64,000 nucleotides of DNA from an uncultured Dokdonia sp. (GTDB taxonomy: Bacteria; Bacteroidota; Bacteroidia; Flavobacteriales; Flavobacteriaceae): the NCBI RefSeq assembly GCF_947492535.1, contig NZ_CANLNH010000009.1, positions 1 to 64,000 of the forward strand, in the 5' to 3' direction. Below are positions 46,373 to 55,542 of this stretch, piece after piece. Position 1 is the stretch's first letter, and the number at the start of each line of letters is the position of its first letter. The notes below the pieces were generated by a model that did not search any database, had not been told where the DNA came from, and saw only the letters and a program-made list of their open reading frames with translations. A program made the translations under genes and the position numbers.

Positions 46373-46735
46373 ATGGCATTTAACTTTAAATACTTTTTAG
46401 TATTTTGCTTACTACTTACTGTAGAAGTAGGAATTGCTCTTTTTGTACACGATACGATTATTCGCCCATTTATCGGAGATCTGCTCGTGGTGATTTTAGT
46501 CTATTGCTTTGTACGAACCTTTATAAACACAAACTATATAAAAGCAATTATTGGCGTACTCCTTTTTGCATATAGCGTTGAGGTGATACAAGCCACTTCT
46601 TTTATAGATTGGGTAGGACTCTCTAACAATAAAATTGCTAAAATCATACTCGGGACGACGTTTGATTGGAAAGATATACTAGCGTATACCTTAGGTGGGG
46701 TTGTAATTCTTATATTTGAGAAGTACAATCACTAA
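46373..46735 (+). CDS. DUF2809 domain-containing protein
   Basis: A 120-aa protein with four membrane helices. DUF2809 features are seen: IRPFIGDLLVVILVYCFVRTF, then LLFAYSVEVIQATSFIDW and a final GTTFDWKDILAYTLGG. A TATTTTTG element at 46355-46362 fits a -7 box directly upstream. The function of the family is unknown. Confidence 0.85.
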   Translation: MAFNFKYFLVFCLLLTVEVGIALFVHDTIIRPFIGDLLVVILVYCFVRTFINTNYIKAIIGVLLFAYSVEVIQATSFIDWVGLSNNKIAKIILGTTFDWKDILAYTLGGVVILIFEKYNH

Positions 46736-46740
46736 ATACT

Positions 46741-47085
46741 ATGAATGAAGAAATAACACATCTTGTTATTAATTGGATTACAATTGAAGATAATGTTGTT
46801 TTAGTTGGAGCCACAGATGATGTGAGATGGAGATGGGACATCGAAGAAGGAATGTCTGGAGCTGATACCAAAACTATTGTTTATGTTACATTAACAGATA
46901 ATGGAAAGGGAATTTCTCCATCAGAACAAGCTCATTTCCATTGTTTGCCTAAAGATCCTACAAGAGCTATTGCCATGTCTAATATTATTGAATTATTTGA
47001 TATTGCATGGAGCATTAAAAATAAACAAATGAGCTTAGAAGAAGCAAGAGAAACATATTTTGGTAAAGTGATCAATAACTCATAA
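46741..47085 (+). CDS. Hypothetical cytoplasmic protein
   Basis: A 114-aa acidic protein starting 5 bp after the DUF2809 gene. It has a beta-rich first half (VINWITIEDNVVLVGATDD) and a helical end (IIELFDIAWSIKNKQM). No signal peptide and no recognised family. It may be co-transcribed with the gene before it and the glutaminase gene 34 bp after it. Confidence 0.65.
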   Translation: MNEEITHLVINWITIEDNVVLVGATDDVRWRWDIEEGMSGADTKTIVYVTLTDNGKGISPSEQAHFHCLPKDPTRAIAMSNIIELFDIAWSIKNKQMSLEEARETYFGKVINNS

Positions 47086-47119
47086 ATAGTATAACATACT
47101 GCTAAGAATAATTACCACT

Positions 47120-48034
47120 ATGAACTGCCAGCACATCATTGAAGATACTTATACATATATCAAAAGCATAGAAAACAAAGGAAATGTAGCTACCTATATT
47201 CCTGAGTTAGGGAAGGTAGATCCTGCTCATTTTGGAGTATGCCTGACTACCAATGACGGAACACAATATACTGCTGGTGATGCAAACACCTTATTTTCTA
47301 TACAGAGTATTGCCAAAGTACTATCACTTAGTTTTGCATTATCATTAGGAGACAAAACCATTTGGCAACGTATTGATGTAGAGCCTTCCGGATCTGCTTT
47401 TAATTCGTTAGTGCAATTAGAATCAGAAAATGGAATTCCACGGAATCCTTTAATTAATGCAGGTGCTATTGTCGTGTGTGATATTTTATGTAGTCATCTT
47501 AAAAACCCAAAAGCAGCATTGATTGCCTACATAAGAAACGTCGCCAATAATCAAGATATTCACTATTCTGAAATCATTGCACAGTCTGAAAAGTCTAATG
47601 GGTACCGTAATTTTGCCTTAGTCAATTTTATGAAGTCTTTTGGCAACATTAAAAACGATGTAGATCAAGTGATTGATCTCTATTTCTATCTCTCGTCTGT
47701 AGAAATGAATTGTTGTCAACTTTCAAAAACGTTTGGGTATTTAGCAAATGGTGGCAATCAATTAATCACTAATAAAGAAATTCTAACACGTTCTCAATCC
47801 AAACGTGTGAATGCGATTATGCAAACCTGTGGTTTTTATGATGAAGCTGGAGAGTTTGCATATAAAGTAGGATTGCCCGGTAAAAGTGGGGTCGGTGGTG
47901 GTATTGTCGCTGTACTTCCTAATTCGTACACGATTAGTGTTTGGAGCCCTAAACTCAACGAAAGAGGAAATTCCTATCGCGGTATGAAGTTTTTAGAACG
48001 CTTTACAGATACCACACATGAGACTATTTTTTAA
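47120..48034 (+). CDS. glsA: Glutaminase
   Basis: A 304-aa serine-dependent beta-lactamase-like glutaminase. The catalytic SxxK is Ser63-Ile-Ala-Lys66 in LFSIQSIAKV. Further family signatures are PRNPLINAGAIV, KSNGYRNFALVNFMKSF and LPGKSGVGGGI. It hydrolyses glutamine to glutamate and ammonia in the cytoplasm. Length fits the family. It stands at the end of the co-directional block; a TTTCGCGAAA site at 48055-48064 and the third TIR element follow. Confidence 0.95.
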   Translation: MNCQHIIEDTYTYIKSIENKGNVATYIPELGKVDPAHFGVCLTTNDGTQYTAGDANTLFSIQSIAKVLSLSFALSLGDKTIWQRIDVEPSGSAFNSLVQLESENGIPRNPLINAGAIVVCDILCSHLKNPKAALIAYIRNVANNQDIHYSEIIAQSEKSNGYRNFALVNFMKSFGNIKNDVDQVIDLYFYLSSVEMNCCQLSKTFGYLANGGNQLITNKEILTRSQSKRVNAIMQTCGFYDEAGEFAYKVGLPGKSGVGGGIVAVLPNSYTISVWSPKLNERGNSYRGMKFLERFTDTTHETIF

Positions 48035-48148
48035 AGGTGTTTTATTGGATACGCTTTCGCGAAATAATATAACGCAGAAAGTTTATATTGAATGTCACAT
48101 TAGCTTGTCGAAGTGCTAAGTCGGGGTACAAAAGTGTATACTAAACCT

Positions 48149-48291
48149 GTTGTGCATTTGATTCTATTTCTACTACTTTTTCCCCTACCCTAAAGGGTGA
48201 ATAGTAGAAATTTTCATTCCATCCTTTAGGATTTGAGGAAAAGAATGAAAATATAGCCTCTAAACCCACTCTATTTTTTCTAAATGCACAA
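48149..48291. mobile_element. 143-bp terminal-inverted-repeat element, copy 3 of 3
   Basis: The ends are gttgtgcattt and aaatgcacaa. The interior, read on the minus strand, matches the other two copies: tcctcaaatcctaaagg, then caccctttagggtagggg. It is inverted relative to 26655-26799 and 35388-35533. Just before it is cttgtcgaagtgct, a relative of the tgtcgaagtac fragment upstream of kdsA. Confidence 0.75.
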
Positions 48292-48320
48292 AAGTGTATA
48301 CTGACTATTTTATAGATATA

Positions 48321-49004
48321 CTACAATTTTGTAGCGCGTAACATTTCTCGTTTTCCTGGAGGTCCAGGCAAACGCTCTACGTCAAAACCTACGGCTTGCA
48401 TCGCTCTTCGTACACTACCTTTAGCTGCGTAAGTCACTAGAACTCCATTTTCGCGTAAAGCGGTATACATTTTTTTAAAAATAACGTCTCCCCAAAGTTC
48501 AGGTTGCACTCTCGCGCCAAAAGCATCAAAATAGACAATATCAAATACCTCTTTATCTTCTATATTTTTAAAACGCTGTTCTCGTTTTGTCAATTGAAAT
48601 GAAGTACTAATTGCTTCTTGAGATTCCCACACAGTCGTGTGAAGCTCGTCATATATTTGCTGAGCCTCTTCTTCTTTTAGGAGCGATACATACTCCATGG
48701 CATCAATCTCTTCTGAAGTTATAGGGTATGCTTCTATGCCAGTATACAAAATTGGCGTTTTCGTCTTTTTAGCTTCAAAAAAAGTCAATAACGCATTGAG
48801 TCCTGTCCCAAAACCCATTTCTAGAATAGCAACAGGCATTTCTTTTTTATAGGACGGTTTAGATATGTAATGATGCAACCCCATATTTAAAAACACATGT
48901 TGTGCTTCTTGTATCGCCCCATGTTTACTATGGTATTGTTCATCCCATTCAGGAATATGAATGGTTTTAGATCCGTCACCTGTGATAATGATTTCTCGTT
49001 TCAT
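48321..49004 (-). CDS. mnmD: tRNA 5-methylaminomethyl-2-thiouridine methyltransferase
   Basis: A 227-aa protein equal to the stand-alone methyltransferase half of MnmC. Motifs: ILEMGFGTGLNALL (SAM binding), FDIVYFDAFGARVQPELW (catalytic DAF) and the C-terminal LPGPPGKREMLRA. It methylates the wobble uridine of tRNA as the last step of the mnm5s2U pathway. The fused oxidase domain of MnmC is absent, as usual in this phylum. Confidence 0.92.
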   Translation of the reverse strand: MKREIIITGDGSKTIHIPEWDEQYHSKHGAIQEAQHVFLNMGLHHYISKPSYKKEMPVAILEMGFGTGLNALLTFFEAKKTKTPILYTGIEAYPITSEEIDAMEYVSLLKEEEAQQIYDELHTTVWESQEAISTSFQLTKREQRFKNIEDKEVFDIVYFDAFGARVQPELWGDVIFKKMYTALRENGVLVTYAAKGSVRRAMQAVGFDVERLPGPPGKREMLRATKL

Positions 49005-49059
49005 ACAGAAAATATAAATATCTTATTATCTTTTGAGGTAACGAAAAACAGAATGCATT

Positions 49060-49584
49060 CTACTTTTCCATTAACACACCTGTTGCCATAAGTTTTAACT
49101 CACGTTTTGGTGCTGTAATAGCAGCAATATCATCAGCAGACATTCCCGCATCTAATGCTAAGTGTTGTTGTTCTTGTATAGAAGTTTCTTCTACAAAGGC
49201 TTTTCCTTCTACAATCGCTTCTCCGGCTGCATCTGTAGGCACAAAGAAAGCATAGTCTTTAAATTTTACAAACACCTCTTCTTCATCTCCTAAGTCTAGA
49301 CGCATCCAGCATCCTTTGCTTTTACATACGGCATCTATAGGTGCTTTAAACTTAACGGTAGCCGTATCTCCTTTCTTTAAGTTTTTATATTCTTCTTTAA
49401 CACCAGCAACTGCCATTAAGTTTTGTGCCGTTATTTTTTCGCCATAACTTGTATAGGTTGTTTGGTCTACTTGTTCTTTAGCATGTATGATGGCAACATC
49501 TCCTTCTTTTTTCACCGCTTCAGTCTGCTCTTTACAACTCAACGAAATGAGTGCAATTACTAATATGATAAATTTTGTCTTCAT
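49060..49584 (-). CDS. DUF4920 domain-containing lipoprotein
   Basis: A 174-aa lipoprotein: lipobox ALISLSC (Cys17), then an OB-like DUF4920 domain with YTSYGEKITAQNLMAV, and the CKSKGCWMRLDL motif that holds a Cys pair. The family is frequent in flavobacteria and lacks an established function; the Cys pair may bind metal or be redox-active. It lies between mnmD and the divergent ilvE gene, and does not obviously share an operon. Confidence 0.88.
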   Translation of the reverse strand: MKTKFIILVIALISLSCKEQTEAVKKEGDVAIIHAKEQVDQTTYTSYGEKITAQNLMAVAGVKEEYKNLKKGDTATVKFKAPIDAVCKSKGCWMRLDLGDEEEVFVKFKDYAFFVPTDAAGEAIVEGKAFVEETSIQEQQHLALDAGMSADDIAAITAPKRELKLMATGVLMEK

Positions 49585-49666
49585 TTGTTTAAAATCTTTT
49601 GATAGGTCTACGCTAATTATAAGACAAAATTATGAATTTATAAGCATCCTTAGCGTGTTAAATTCT

Positions 49667-49674
49667 TAAATTTG
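49667..49674 (+). promoter_or_regulatory. Putative -7 element of ilvE, near-leaderless
   Basis: TAAATTTG matches TAnnTTTG and ends only 5 bp before the ilvE ATG. With transcription starting about 5-8 bp after the box, the mRNA would be leaderless or nearly so. Confidence 0.5.
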
Positions 49675-49678
49675 CACC

Positions 49679-50743
49679 ATGAATACAACCGTTGCAATGA
49701 ACATAACAAAGTCTGAGAAGAGTAGAATAAGCGAAGTAGATTTTAATAATCTTACTTTTGGGAGTGTGTTTACAGATCATATGTTTTTTTGTGATTATGT
49801 AGATGGTGCTTGGCAAGAGCCTCAAATTGCACCTTACGGACCTATTACGATAGATCCTAGTGCTAAAGTTTTTCATTATGGACAAGCTGTTTTTGAAGGC
49901 ATGAAAGCCTTTAAAGATGATGCAGGAGACACATGGTTATTTCGTCCTGAAGAAAACTGGGAACGTATTAATAAGTCGTCTTCAAGACTTGCTATTCCTG
50001 AATTTCCGAAAGAATACTTTTTTGACGGTCTAAAAACATTGCTTCATTTAGACAATGAGTGGATAAAATCTGGCGACGGAAATGCATTATACATAAGACC
50101 TTTTGTGATTGCAACGCAATCTGGTGTTTCTGCTTCTCCATCAGATCGATATCGATTTATGATTATTTGTGCACCAGCCCAAGCCTATTATTCTGGGGAA
50201 GTAAGTGTTCTATTTGCCGAAAAATTCAGTCGTGCTGCCGATGGCGGTGTTGGATTTGCAAAAGCTGCTGGAAACTATGCTTCTCAATTTTATCCGACCA
50301 ATCTTGCTAAAGAAAAAGGATATCAACAAATTGTATGGACAGATGCAAGTACGCATGAGTATTTAGAAGAAGCAGGTACGATGAATGTATTCTTTAGAGT
50401 AGGTGACACACTACTTACCGCTCCAAACAATGATCGTATCCTAGACGGAATCACGCGTAAAAGTATTATCCAATTAGCACAAGATGCAGGGATAAACGTA
50501 GAAGTACGTCGTGTCGCTGTTTCAGAAATTGTAACTGCTGCACAATCGGGAGCATTGAAAGAAATCTTCGGTGCAGGAACTGCTGCCGTCGTAGTACCTT
50601 TTAAAAGTTTTGGATACCAAGAAAAAGACTATGACCTCCCTTCTATAGAACATAGTTACGCTTCTAAATTTAAGAAAGCTCTAAAAGACATACAATACAA
50701 TCGCGCTGCCGATCCTCATGGATGGAGATATGAAGTGAAGTAG
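49679..50743 (+). CDS. ilvE: Branched-chain amino acid aminotransferase
   Basis: A 354-aa fold-type IV aminotransferase of the branched-chain group. Visible motifs: FHYGQAVFEGMKAFK, YIRPFVIATQSGV, KAAGNYASQFYPT (with the pyridoxal-binding Lys), EEAGTMNVFFRV and GAGTAAVVVPF. It moves the amino group between leucine, isoleucine or valine and 2-oxoglutarate. The second ATG at 49697 is possible, but the first fits the homologues' N-terminal extension. Confidence 0.93.
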   Translation: MNTTVAMNITKSEKSRISEVDFNNLTFGSVFTDHMFFCDYVDGAWQEPQIAPYGPITIDPSAKVFHYGQAVFEGMKAFKDDAGDTWLFRPEENWERINKSSSRLAIPEFPKEYFFDGLKTLLHLDNEWIKSGDGNALYIRPFVIATQSGVSASPSDRYRFMIICAPAQAYYSGEVSVLFAEKFSRAADGGVGFAKAAGNYASQFYPTNLAKEKGYQQIVWTDASTHEYLEEAGTMNVFFRVGDTLLTAPNNDRILDGITRKSIIQLAQDAGINVEVRRVAVSEIVTAAQSGALKEIFGAGTAAVVVPFKSFGYQEKDYDLPSIEHSYASKFKKALKDIQYNRAADPHGWRYEVK

Positions 50744-50976
50744 GTTTATTAGAAAATAAAATTCTGATTTTTCTATACAATAGTTCTATTCATAATTTAT
50801 TACATCTTTTATATACAGATATACGAAATAAAGTAGTACGCTATTTTAGAGTATGGCTCTATTTTACACCTCCCTAACCCTCCTTATTAGGAGGGAATTC
50901 TTAAGCAAGAAATTGTATCTTATACTGACTACTGACTTTTTTGTACCTTAGTTGCACTAACCAAAATTAATATGTG

Positions 50977-51750
50977 ATGAGACGCGGTGGCGGAATGAAA
51001 ATAAGACTCCTAATCGGAGTAGCAGTAGTAGCTTTTGCACTTATTAAGAACTGCAGTAGCAAAGAAAAAAATCCATATACAGGAACTGTACAATCCATAA
51101 CAATGACTCCAGATCAAGAAATTGCCATTGGTTTGCAACACGCTCCCGCAATGGCAGATCAACACGGAGGTCTACATCCAGATATGCAACTTCAAGCATT
51201 TATAGATCAAGTAGGAGAAAAACTAGTTCAAAGTAGTATGGCTCGTGAAACTCCTTATAGATACGAATTTCACTTATTACGAGATGAGCAAACCATCAAT
51301 GCCTTTGCGCTTCCTGGCGGGCAGATATTTATTACGTATGCCTTACTTTCCAAATTAGAAAATGAAGATCAAGTGGCAGGTGTATTAGGTCATGAAATTG
51401 GTCATGTATTAGGAAAACACAGTGCAGAACGTGTAGCAAAATCTGAAATGTGGCAAACCATTTCAATGGGTGCAGAAGTAGGAGGCGGCATGGGACAAGC
51501 AGCTGGAGCTATAGGTCAAAATATTTTATTAGGAAATGGACGTGATGATGAGTTAGAAAGTGATGACCTAGGGGTGCGTTTTATGATTCGTGCAGGATAT
51601 AATCCTAATGAAATGATAAAAGTAATGCAAGTCTTAAAAGCAGCAGCTGGACCGAATCGTCAGCCAGAATTCTCAAGTACACATCCCGATCCTGATAATC
51701 GTATTGAAAAAATAAAAGAGAGTATTCAAAAATATGGATATCAAGGCTAA
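50977..51750 (+). CDS. M48 family metalloprotease, lipoprotein-like
   Basis: A 257-aa M48 peptidase with zinc motif HEIGH at residues 139-143, followed downstream by ELESDDLGVRFM (third ligand Glu). It begins with a short basic stretch and a hydrophobic signal (LLIGVAVVAFALIKNC). A Cys at the end suggests a lipoprotein. This fits periplasmic BepA/LoiP-type proteases that clear misfolded outer-membrane proteins. ATG 50977 is preferred over the GTG at 50974. A terminator follows. Confidence 0.88.
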   Translation: MRRGGGMKIRLLIGVAVVAFALIKNCSSKEKNPYTGTVQSITMTPDQEIAIGLQHAPAMADQHGGLHPDMQLQAFIDQVGEKLVQSSMARETPYRYEFHLLRDEQTINAFALPGGQIFITYALLSKLENEDQVAGVLGHEIGHVLGKHSAERVAKSEMWQTISMGAEVGGGMGQAAGAIGQNILLGNGRDDELESDDLGVRFMIRAGYNPNEMIKVMQVLKAAAGPNRQPEFSSTHPDPDNRIEKIKESIQKYGYQG

Positions 51751-51773
51751 AACGTTTTCGTTAAAAGCACATC

Positions 51774-51806
51774 AAAACCTCGCTTAGGCGAGGTTTTGTT
51801 TTTTAT
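51774..51806 (+). terminator. Rho-independent terminator after the M48 protease gene
   Basis: aaaacctcgc pairs with gcgaggtttt around a 4-nt loop, then gttttttat follows. The next promoter box (tatcttta, 51804-51811) for gpmI overlaps its end. Confidence 0.9.
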
Positions 51807-51829
51807 CTTTACAACTATAAATCATATCC

Positions 51830-53344
51830 ATGAATAAGAAAACAATCCTGATGATATTAGATGGCTGGGGGATGGCTCCAGATCAAAAAGTATCGGCGGT
51901 AGATCAAGCTCAGACACCATTTATTGATAGTCTTTATACAAAATACCCACATGCACAATTACTCACTCATGGAGAGAATGTAGGTCTTCCTGAAGGGCAA
52001 ATGGGGAATAGCGAAGTAGGACATATGAACCTTGGCGCTGGTCGAATCATTTATCAGGATTTTGCAAAAATTAATCGTGCATTAAAAAACGATACGTTAA
52101 AAACCGAGCAAACACTTATTGATGCGTTCACCTATGCAAAAGAGCATCAGAAACCTATTCATTTTTTAGGATTACTATCCGATGGAGGTGTGCATTCTCA
52201 CATCAATCATTTGAAAGGATTGATTGAAGCTGCACATGCTTCCGGTGTTCCTCAATCTTATATTCATGCATTCACAGACGGCCGCGATGTAGACCCAAAA
52301 TCGGGGAAAGCCTTTGTGGAAGATATATCCGCTTTCGCGAAAGCGTATAATACACAACTCGCATCCGTCATAGGGCGATATTATGCCATGGATCGAGATA
52401 AACGCTGGGAACGTGTACAAATGGCATATGACTTACTTGTACACGGAAAAGGAACACACACAGAAAATCCTGCTCAGGACATACAAGCAAGCTATGATAC
52501 CGATGTCACCGATGAGTTCTTACAACCCTTAGTGTGTACACATAATGGTACTCCAATAGCTACCATACAAGAAGATGATGTGATTATCTTTTTTAATTTC
52601 AGAACAGATCGTGGTCGTGAACTTACTGAAATGCTATCTCAAAAAGATTTCCCTGAACAAAACACCAAAAAATTACGCCTTCATTATGTCACAATGACCA
52701 ATTATGATGATACGTTTTCTGATATTCATGTCGTATATGATAAGGATAATCTTGTAGATACCTTAGGAGAGACATTAGCAAAGGCAGGCAAAAAACAGAT
52801 TCGTATTGCAGAGACAGAAAAGTATCCGCATGTCACTTTCTTTTTTAATGGAGGAAGAGAAACTCCATTTGAAGGTGAATCACGATTATTATGTCCGTCA
52901 CCAAAAGTAGCGACTTACGATTTACAACCTGAAATGAGCGCCTTTGACATACGAGATAAAATCATTCCTGAGATTCAAAAAGGAGACGTAGATTTTGTGT
53001 GTTTAAATTTTGCAAATCCAGATATGGTAGGTCATACTGGTGTTATGGAAGCGGCTATTAAAGCTTGTGAAACGGTAGATAGTTGTACCAAAGCTATTGT
53101 AACCCAAGCGCAAGAAAAAGACTATACTGTTATTATCATTGCAGATCATGGAAATGCAGAAACCATGATTAATCCTGATGGAACTCCAAATACGGCACAT
53201 ACCACAAATCCAGTTCCTGTGATTTTAGTAGATAAAGACATAAAAACAATAAAAAATGGTATTTTGGCAGATGTAGCTCCTACCGTATTAAAACTAATTG
53301 GAGTACCACAACCAGAGGTGATGGATCGCATACCTCTTGTTTAA
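51830..53344 (+). CDS. gpmI: 2,3-bisphosphoglycerate-independent phosphoglycerate mutase
   Basis: A 504-aa GpmI. It begins MILDGWGMAPD (metal ligand Asp11), has the phosphorylated Ser61 in QMGNSEVGHMNLGAGR, and closes with IIADHGNAETM (metal ligands Asp and His). It interconverts 3- and 2-phosphoglycerate in glycolysis, using two Mn ions. The putative promoter TATCTTTA is 18 bp before the ATG. The TTTCGCGAAA palindrome at 52333-52342 encodes part of SAFAKAY. Confidence 0.96.
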   Translation: MNKKTILMILDGWGMAPDQKVSAVDQAQTPFIDSLYTKYPHAQLLTHGENVGLPEGQMGNSEVGHMNLGAGRIIYQDFAKINRALKNDTLKTEQTLIDAFTYAKEHQKPIHFLGLLSDGGVHSHINHLKGLIEAAHASGVPQSYIHAFTDGRDVDPKSGKAFVEDISAFAKAYNTQLASVIGRYYAMDRDKRWERVQMAYDLLVHGKGTHTENPAQDIQASYDTDVTDEFLQPLVCTHNGTPIATIQEDDVIIFFNFRTDRGRELTEMLSQKDFPEQNTKKLRLHYVTMTNYDDTFSDIHVVYDKDNLVDTLGETLAKAGKKQIRIAETEKYPHVTFFFNGGRETPFEGESRLLCPSPKVATYDLQPEMSAFDIRDKIIPEIQKGDVDFVCLNFANPDMVGHTGVMEAAIKACETVDSCTKAIVTQAQEKDYTVIIIADHGNAETMINPDGTPNTAHTTNPVPVILVDKDIKTIKNGILADVAPTVLKLIGVPQPEVMDRIPLV

Positions 53345-53362
53345 TAAAAAAAGAAAATAACT

Positions 53363-53956
53363 ATGAAATTCAATAACATCGTAAGTGCCTTATTAATGGT
53401 TTGCCTTGCATTTACTGCTTGTAAAGAAAATACACAAACTACAGAAACGCCTGTGCAGCATGCAGAAACTGAAGCTATAGAAAATTCTGAGAATGATCTG
53501 ATAGATGACAATGGAGATCCTATTATTATTGGTAAACAAGTACGCGCAACCTTAGAAAAAGAACCTTATAATAGATGGTTTGAAGAAAGTTACAAGCAAC
53601 ATCCATTAGACACAGCGACCATGACTTCTATAAAAGAGAATTTAGCCCAAACAGATATCACTGTATTTATGGGAACATGGTGTGAAGACAGTCAACGTGA
53701 AGTTCCTGCCTTTTTTAAAGCACTTGACGTCGCTGGTATTGATGCTTCTACAATAAATCTTATTACAGTATCTGAAGATAAGTTAGCTCCTGCCGATCTT
53801 TTGGAAGGAAGAAATGTAGAATATGTACCTACGATCATCTTTGAAAAAGAAGGAAAAGAATTAGGGCGTATTGTAGAGTATTCTATTTTCAGTATAGAAC
53901 AGGATATGGCTAAAATTCTTAATGGAGAAGAGTATAAGCATCCATATGCTGAATAA
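53363..53956 (+). CDS. Thioredoxin-like lipoprotein
   Basis: A 197-aa lipoprotein (lipobox LAFTAC, Cys20) with a thioredoxin fold: FMGTWCEDSQREVPAFFKAL, then YVPTIIFEKEGKELGRIVEY (cis-Pro). The active site is WCEDS, so only the first Cys is present, as in family members that do not form a standard dithiol. It follows gpmI by 18 bp and may be transcribed with it. Its partner is unknown. Confidence 0.85.
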   Translation: MKFNNIVSALLMVCLAFTACKENTQTTETPVQHAETEAIENSENDLIDDNGDPIIIGKQVRATLEKEPYNRWFEESYKQHPLDTATMTSIKENLAQTDITVFMGTWCEDSQREVPAFFKALDVAGIDASTINLITVSEDKLAPADLLEGRNVEYVPTIIFEKEGKELGRIVEYSIFSIEQDMAKILNGEEYKHPYAE

Positions 53957-54137
53957 TTTATAGTATACCCTAGTAATTAAAATTACTATTGGTATTTCAT
54001 TATAAAACACAATAGTAATAGCATCTAAAACATGTGTTTTTAGGTGCTATTATAGTTTATTCATTCTTCTGTCTTATCAATTATTTTTGTATTCACTACC
54101 TTTTCATTTTTGTAACTTTGCACCAAATTGATTTTCA

Positions 54138-54587
54138 TTGGAAAAAAAGACAATAGCTGTAGATTTTGACGGAACCATTGTAACAAATGCATATCCAGAT
54201 ATAGGTAAGCCATTATTATTTGCTTTTGACACCTTAAAAAAACTTCAAAGTGAAGGGCACATACTTATTTTATGGACCTATCGTTCTGGAGAAAAACTCG
54301 AAGAAGCAGTTGCCTTTTGTAAAAAAAATGGAATCACTTTTTATGCAGTAAATAAAAGTTATCCTGAGGAGGAAATGAGTCCTAACATCAGTAGGAAAAT
54401 AAATGCAGATTTATTTATAGATGATAGAAATATAGGCGGCATGATGGGATGGGGAGAAATTTATCATATACTCGTAGGTGATGCTAGCGCATCAAAAAGA
54501 CCTAATCTAAAAGCTAAAAAATCAAAGAAAGGATTCTTATCTCGTATAGAAGAGATATTTAAAGATCAAAATGACACAGACGTATGA
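54138..54587 (+). CDS. BT0820-type HAD hydrolase
   Basis: A 149-aa HAD-superfamily protein with motif I VDFDGTIV, motif II (LWTYRSG) and motif III/IV (INADLFIDDRNIGG). It resembles the BT0820 group of small phosphatases of Bacteroidota. The start is TTG at 54138 (no ATG fits), with taactttg at 54113-54120 as a likely -7 box. Its end overlaps the start of map by 4 bp. Confidence 0.85.
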   Translation: MEKKTIAVDFDGTIVTNAYPDIGKPLLFAFDTLKKLQSEGHILILWTYRSGEKLEEAVAFCKKNGITFYAVNKSYPEEEMSPNISRKINADLFIDDRNIGGMMGWGEIYHILVGDASASKRPNLKAKKSKKGFLSRIEEIFKDQNDTDV

Positions 54588-55402
54588 TTATCCAGAAGAC
54601 TAGAGAAGAAATTGAACTTATGCGAGAGAGTGCCCTCGTTGTATCTCGTACGTTAGGCATGCTTGCAGGTGAAGTAAAACCTGGAGTTACTACTCTATAC
54701 TTAGACAAACTCGCCGAAGAATACATACACAGTCAAGATGCAATTCCTGGATTTTTAGGACTATATGACTTCCCAAATACCCTATGTATGAGTCCAAATC
54801 AGCAGGTGGTACACGGGATTCCAAATGACACACCTCTGACAGAAGGAGATATCATTTCTATAGATTGTGGTGCTATCAAAAATGGGTTTTATGGAGATCA
54901 TGCCTATACCTTTGAAGTAGGCGAAGTTGCTCCTGAAGTAAAGAAATTACTAGATGTCACGAAAGAATCACTCTATAAAGGAATCGAACAACTCAAAGTA
55001 GGAAACCGAGTAGGTGATGTAGGCTATGCTATCCAAAAATATACCGAAGACCATGGATATGGTGTGGTACGCGAACTTGTAGGTCACGGGCTAGGTAAAG
55101 TGATGCACGAAGCTCCAGAAATGCCTAATTACGGAAAACGAGGCCGCGGTAAAAAGTTTGTAGAAGGGATGGTTGTTGCTATAGAGCCTATGATCAATTT
55201 AGGAACAAAAAATATTAAACAACACAGTGATGGTTGGACTATCACAACGCGTGATAATAAACCTAGTGCTCATTTTGAACATGATGTAGCTATTCTAGAT
55301 GGGAAACCTGAACTCCTCTCTACTTTTGCCTACATTTATCAAGCATTAGGTATTGAAAGTGATGAAGAAACTCCTTTTCGTCAAGAAGCATTGGTACTAT
55401 AA
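54584..55402 (+). CDS. map: Methionine aminopeptidase type I
   Basis: A 272-aa type I MAP. Signatures: HGIPNDTPLTEGDIISIDCGAIKNGFYGDHAYTF (first metal Asp pair), GHGLGKVMHEAPEMPNYGKRG (metal and substrate His) and MVVAIEPMINLGT (Glu). It removes the N-terminal Met from new proteins. Its ATGA start overlaps the HAD gene stop, so the two are coupled. Confidence 0.95.
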   Translation: MIIQKTREEIELMRESALVVSRTLGMLAGEVKPGVTTLYLDKLAEEYIHSQDAIPGFLGLYDFPNTLCMSPNQQVVHGIPNDTPLTEGDIISIDCGAIKNGFYGDHAYTFEVGEVAPEVKKLLDVTKESLYKGIEQLKVGNRVGDVGYAIQKYTEDHGYGVVRELVGHGLGKVMHEAPEMPNYGKRGRGKKFVEGMVVAIEPMINLGTKNIKQHSDGWTITTRDNKPSAHFEHDVAILDGKPELLSTFAYIYQALGIESDEETPFRQEALVL

Positions 55403-55542
55403 ATCGTGAAATGAGTGTAAACAAAAATATTTTTTACATTGCTTTATTAAAAAATTATTTTTTTTATACGAAAACGAAGTGATTGATCTATGCTAAAAAT
55501 TTTTATATGCTTTATTTCTACAATTAAAAATTTATATCATAG

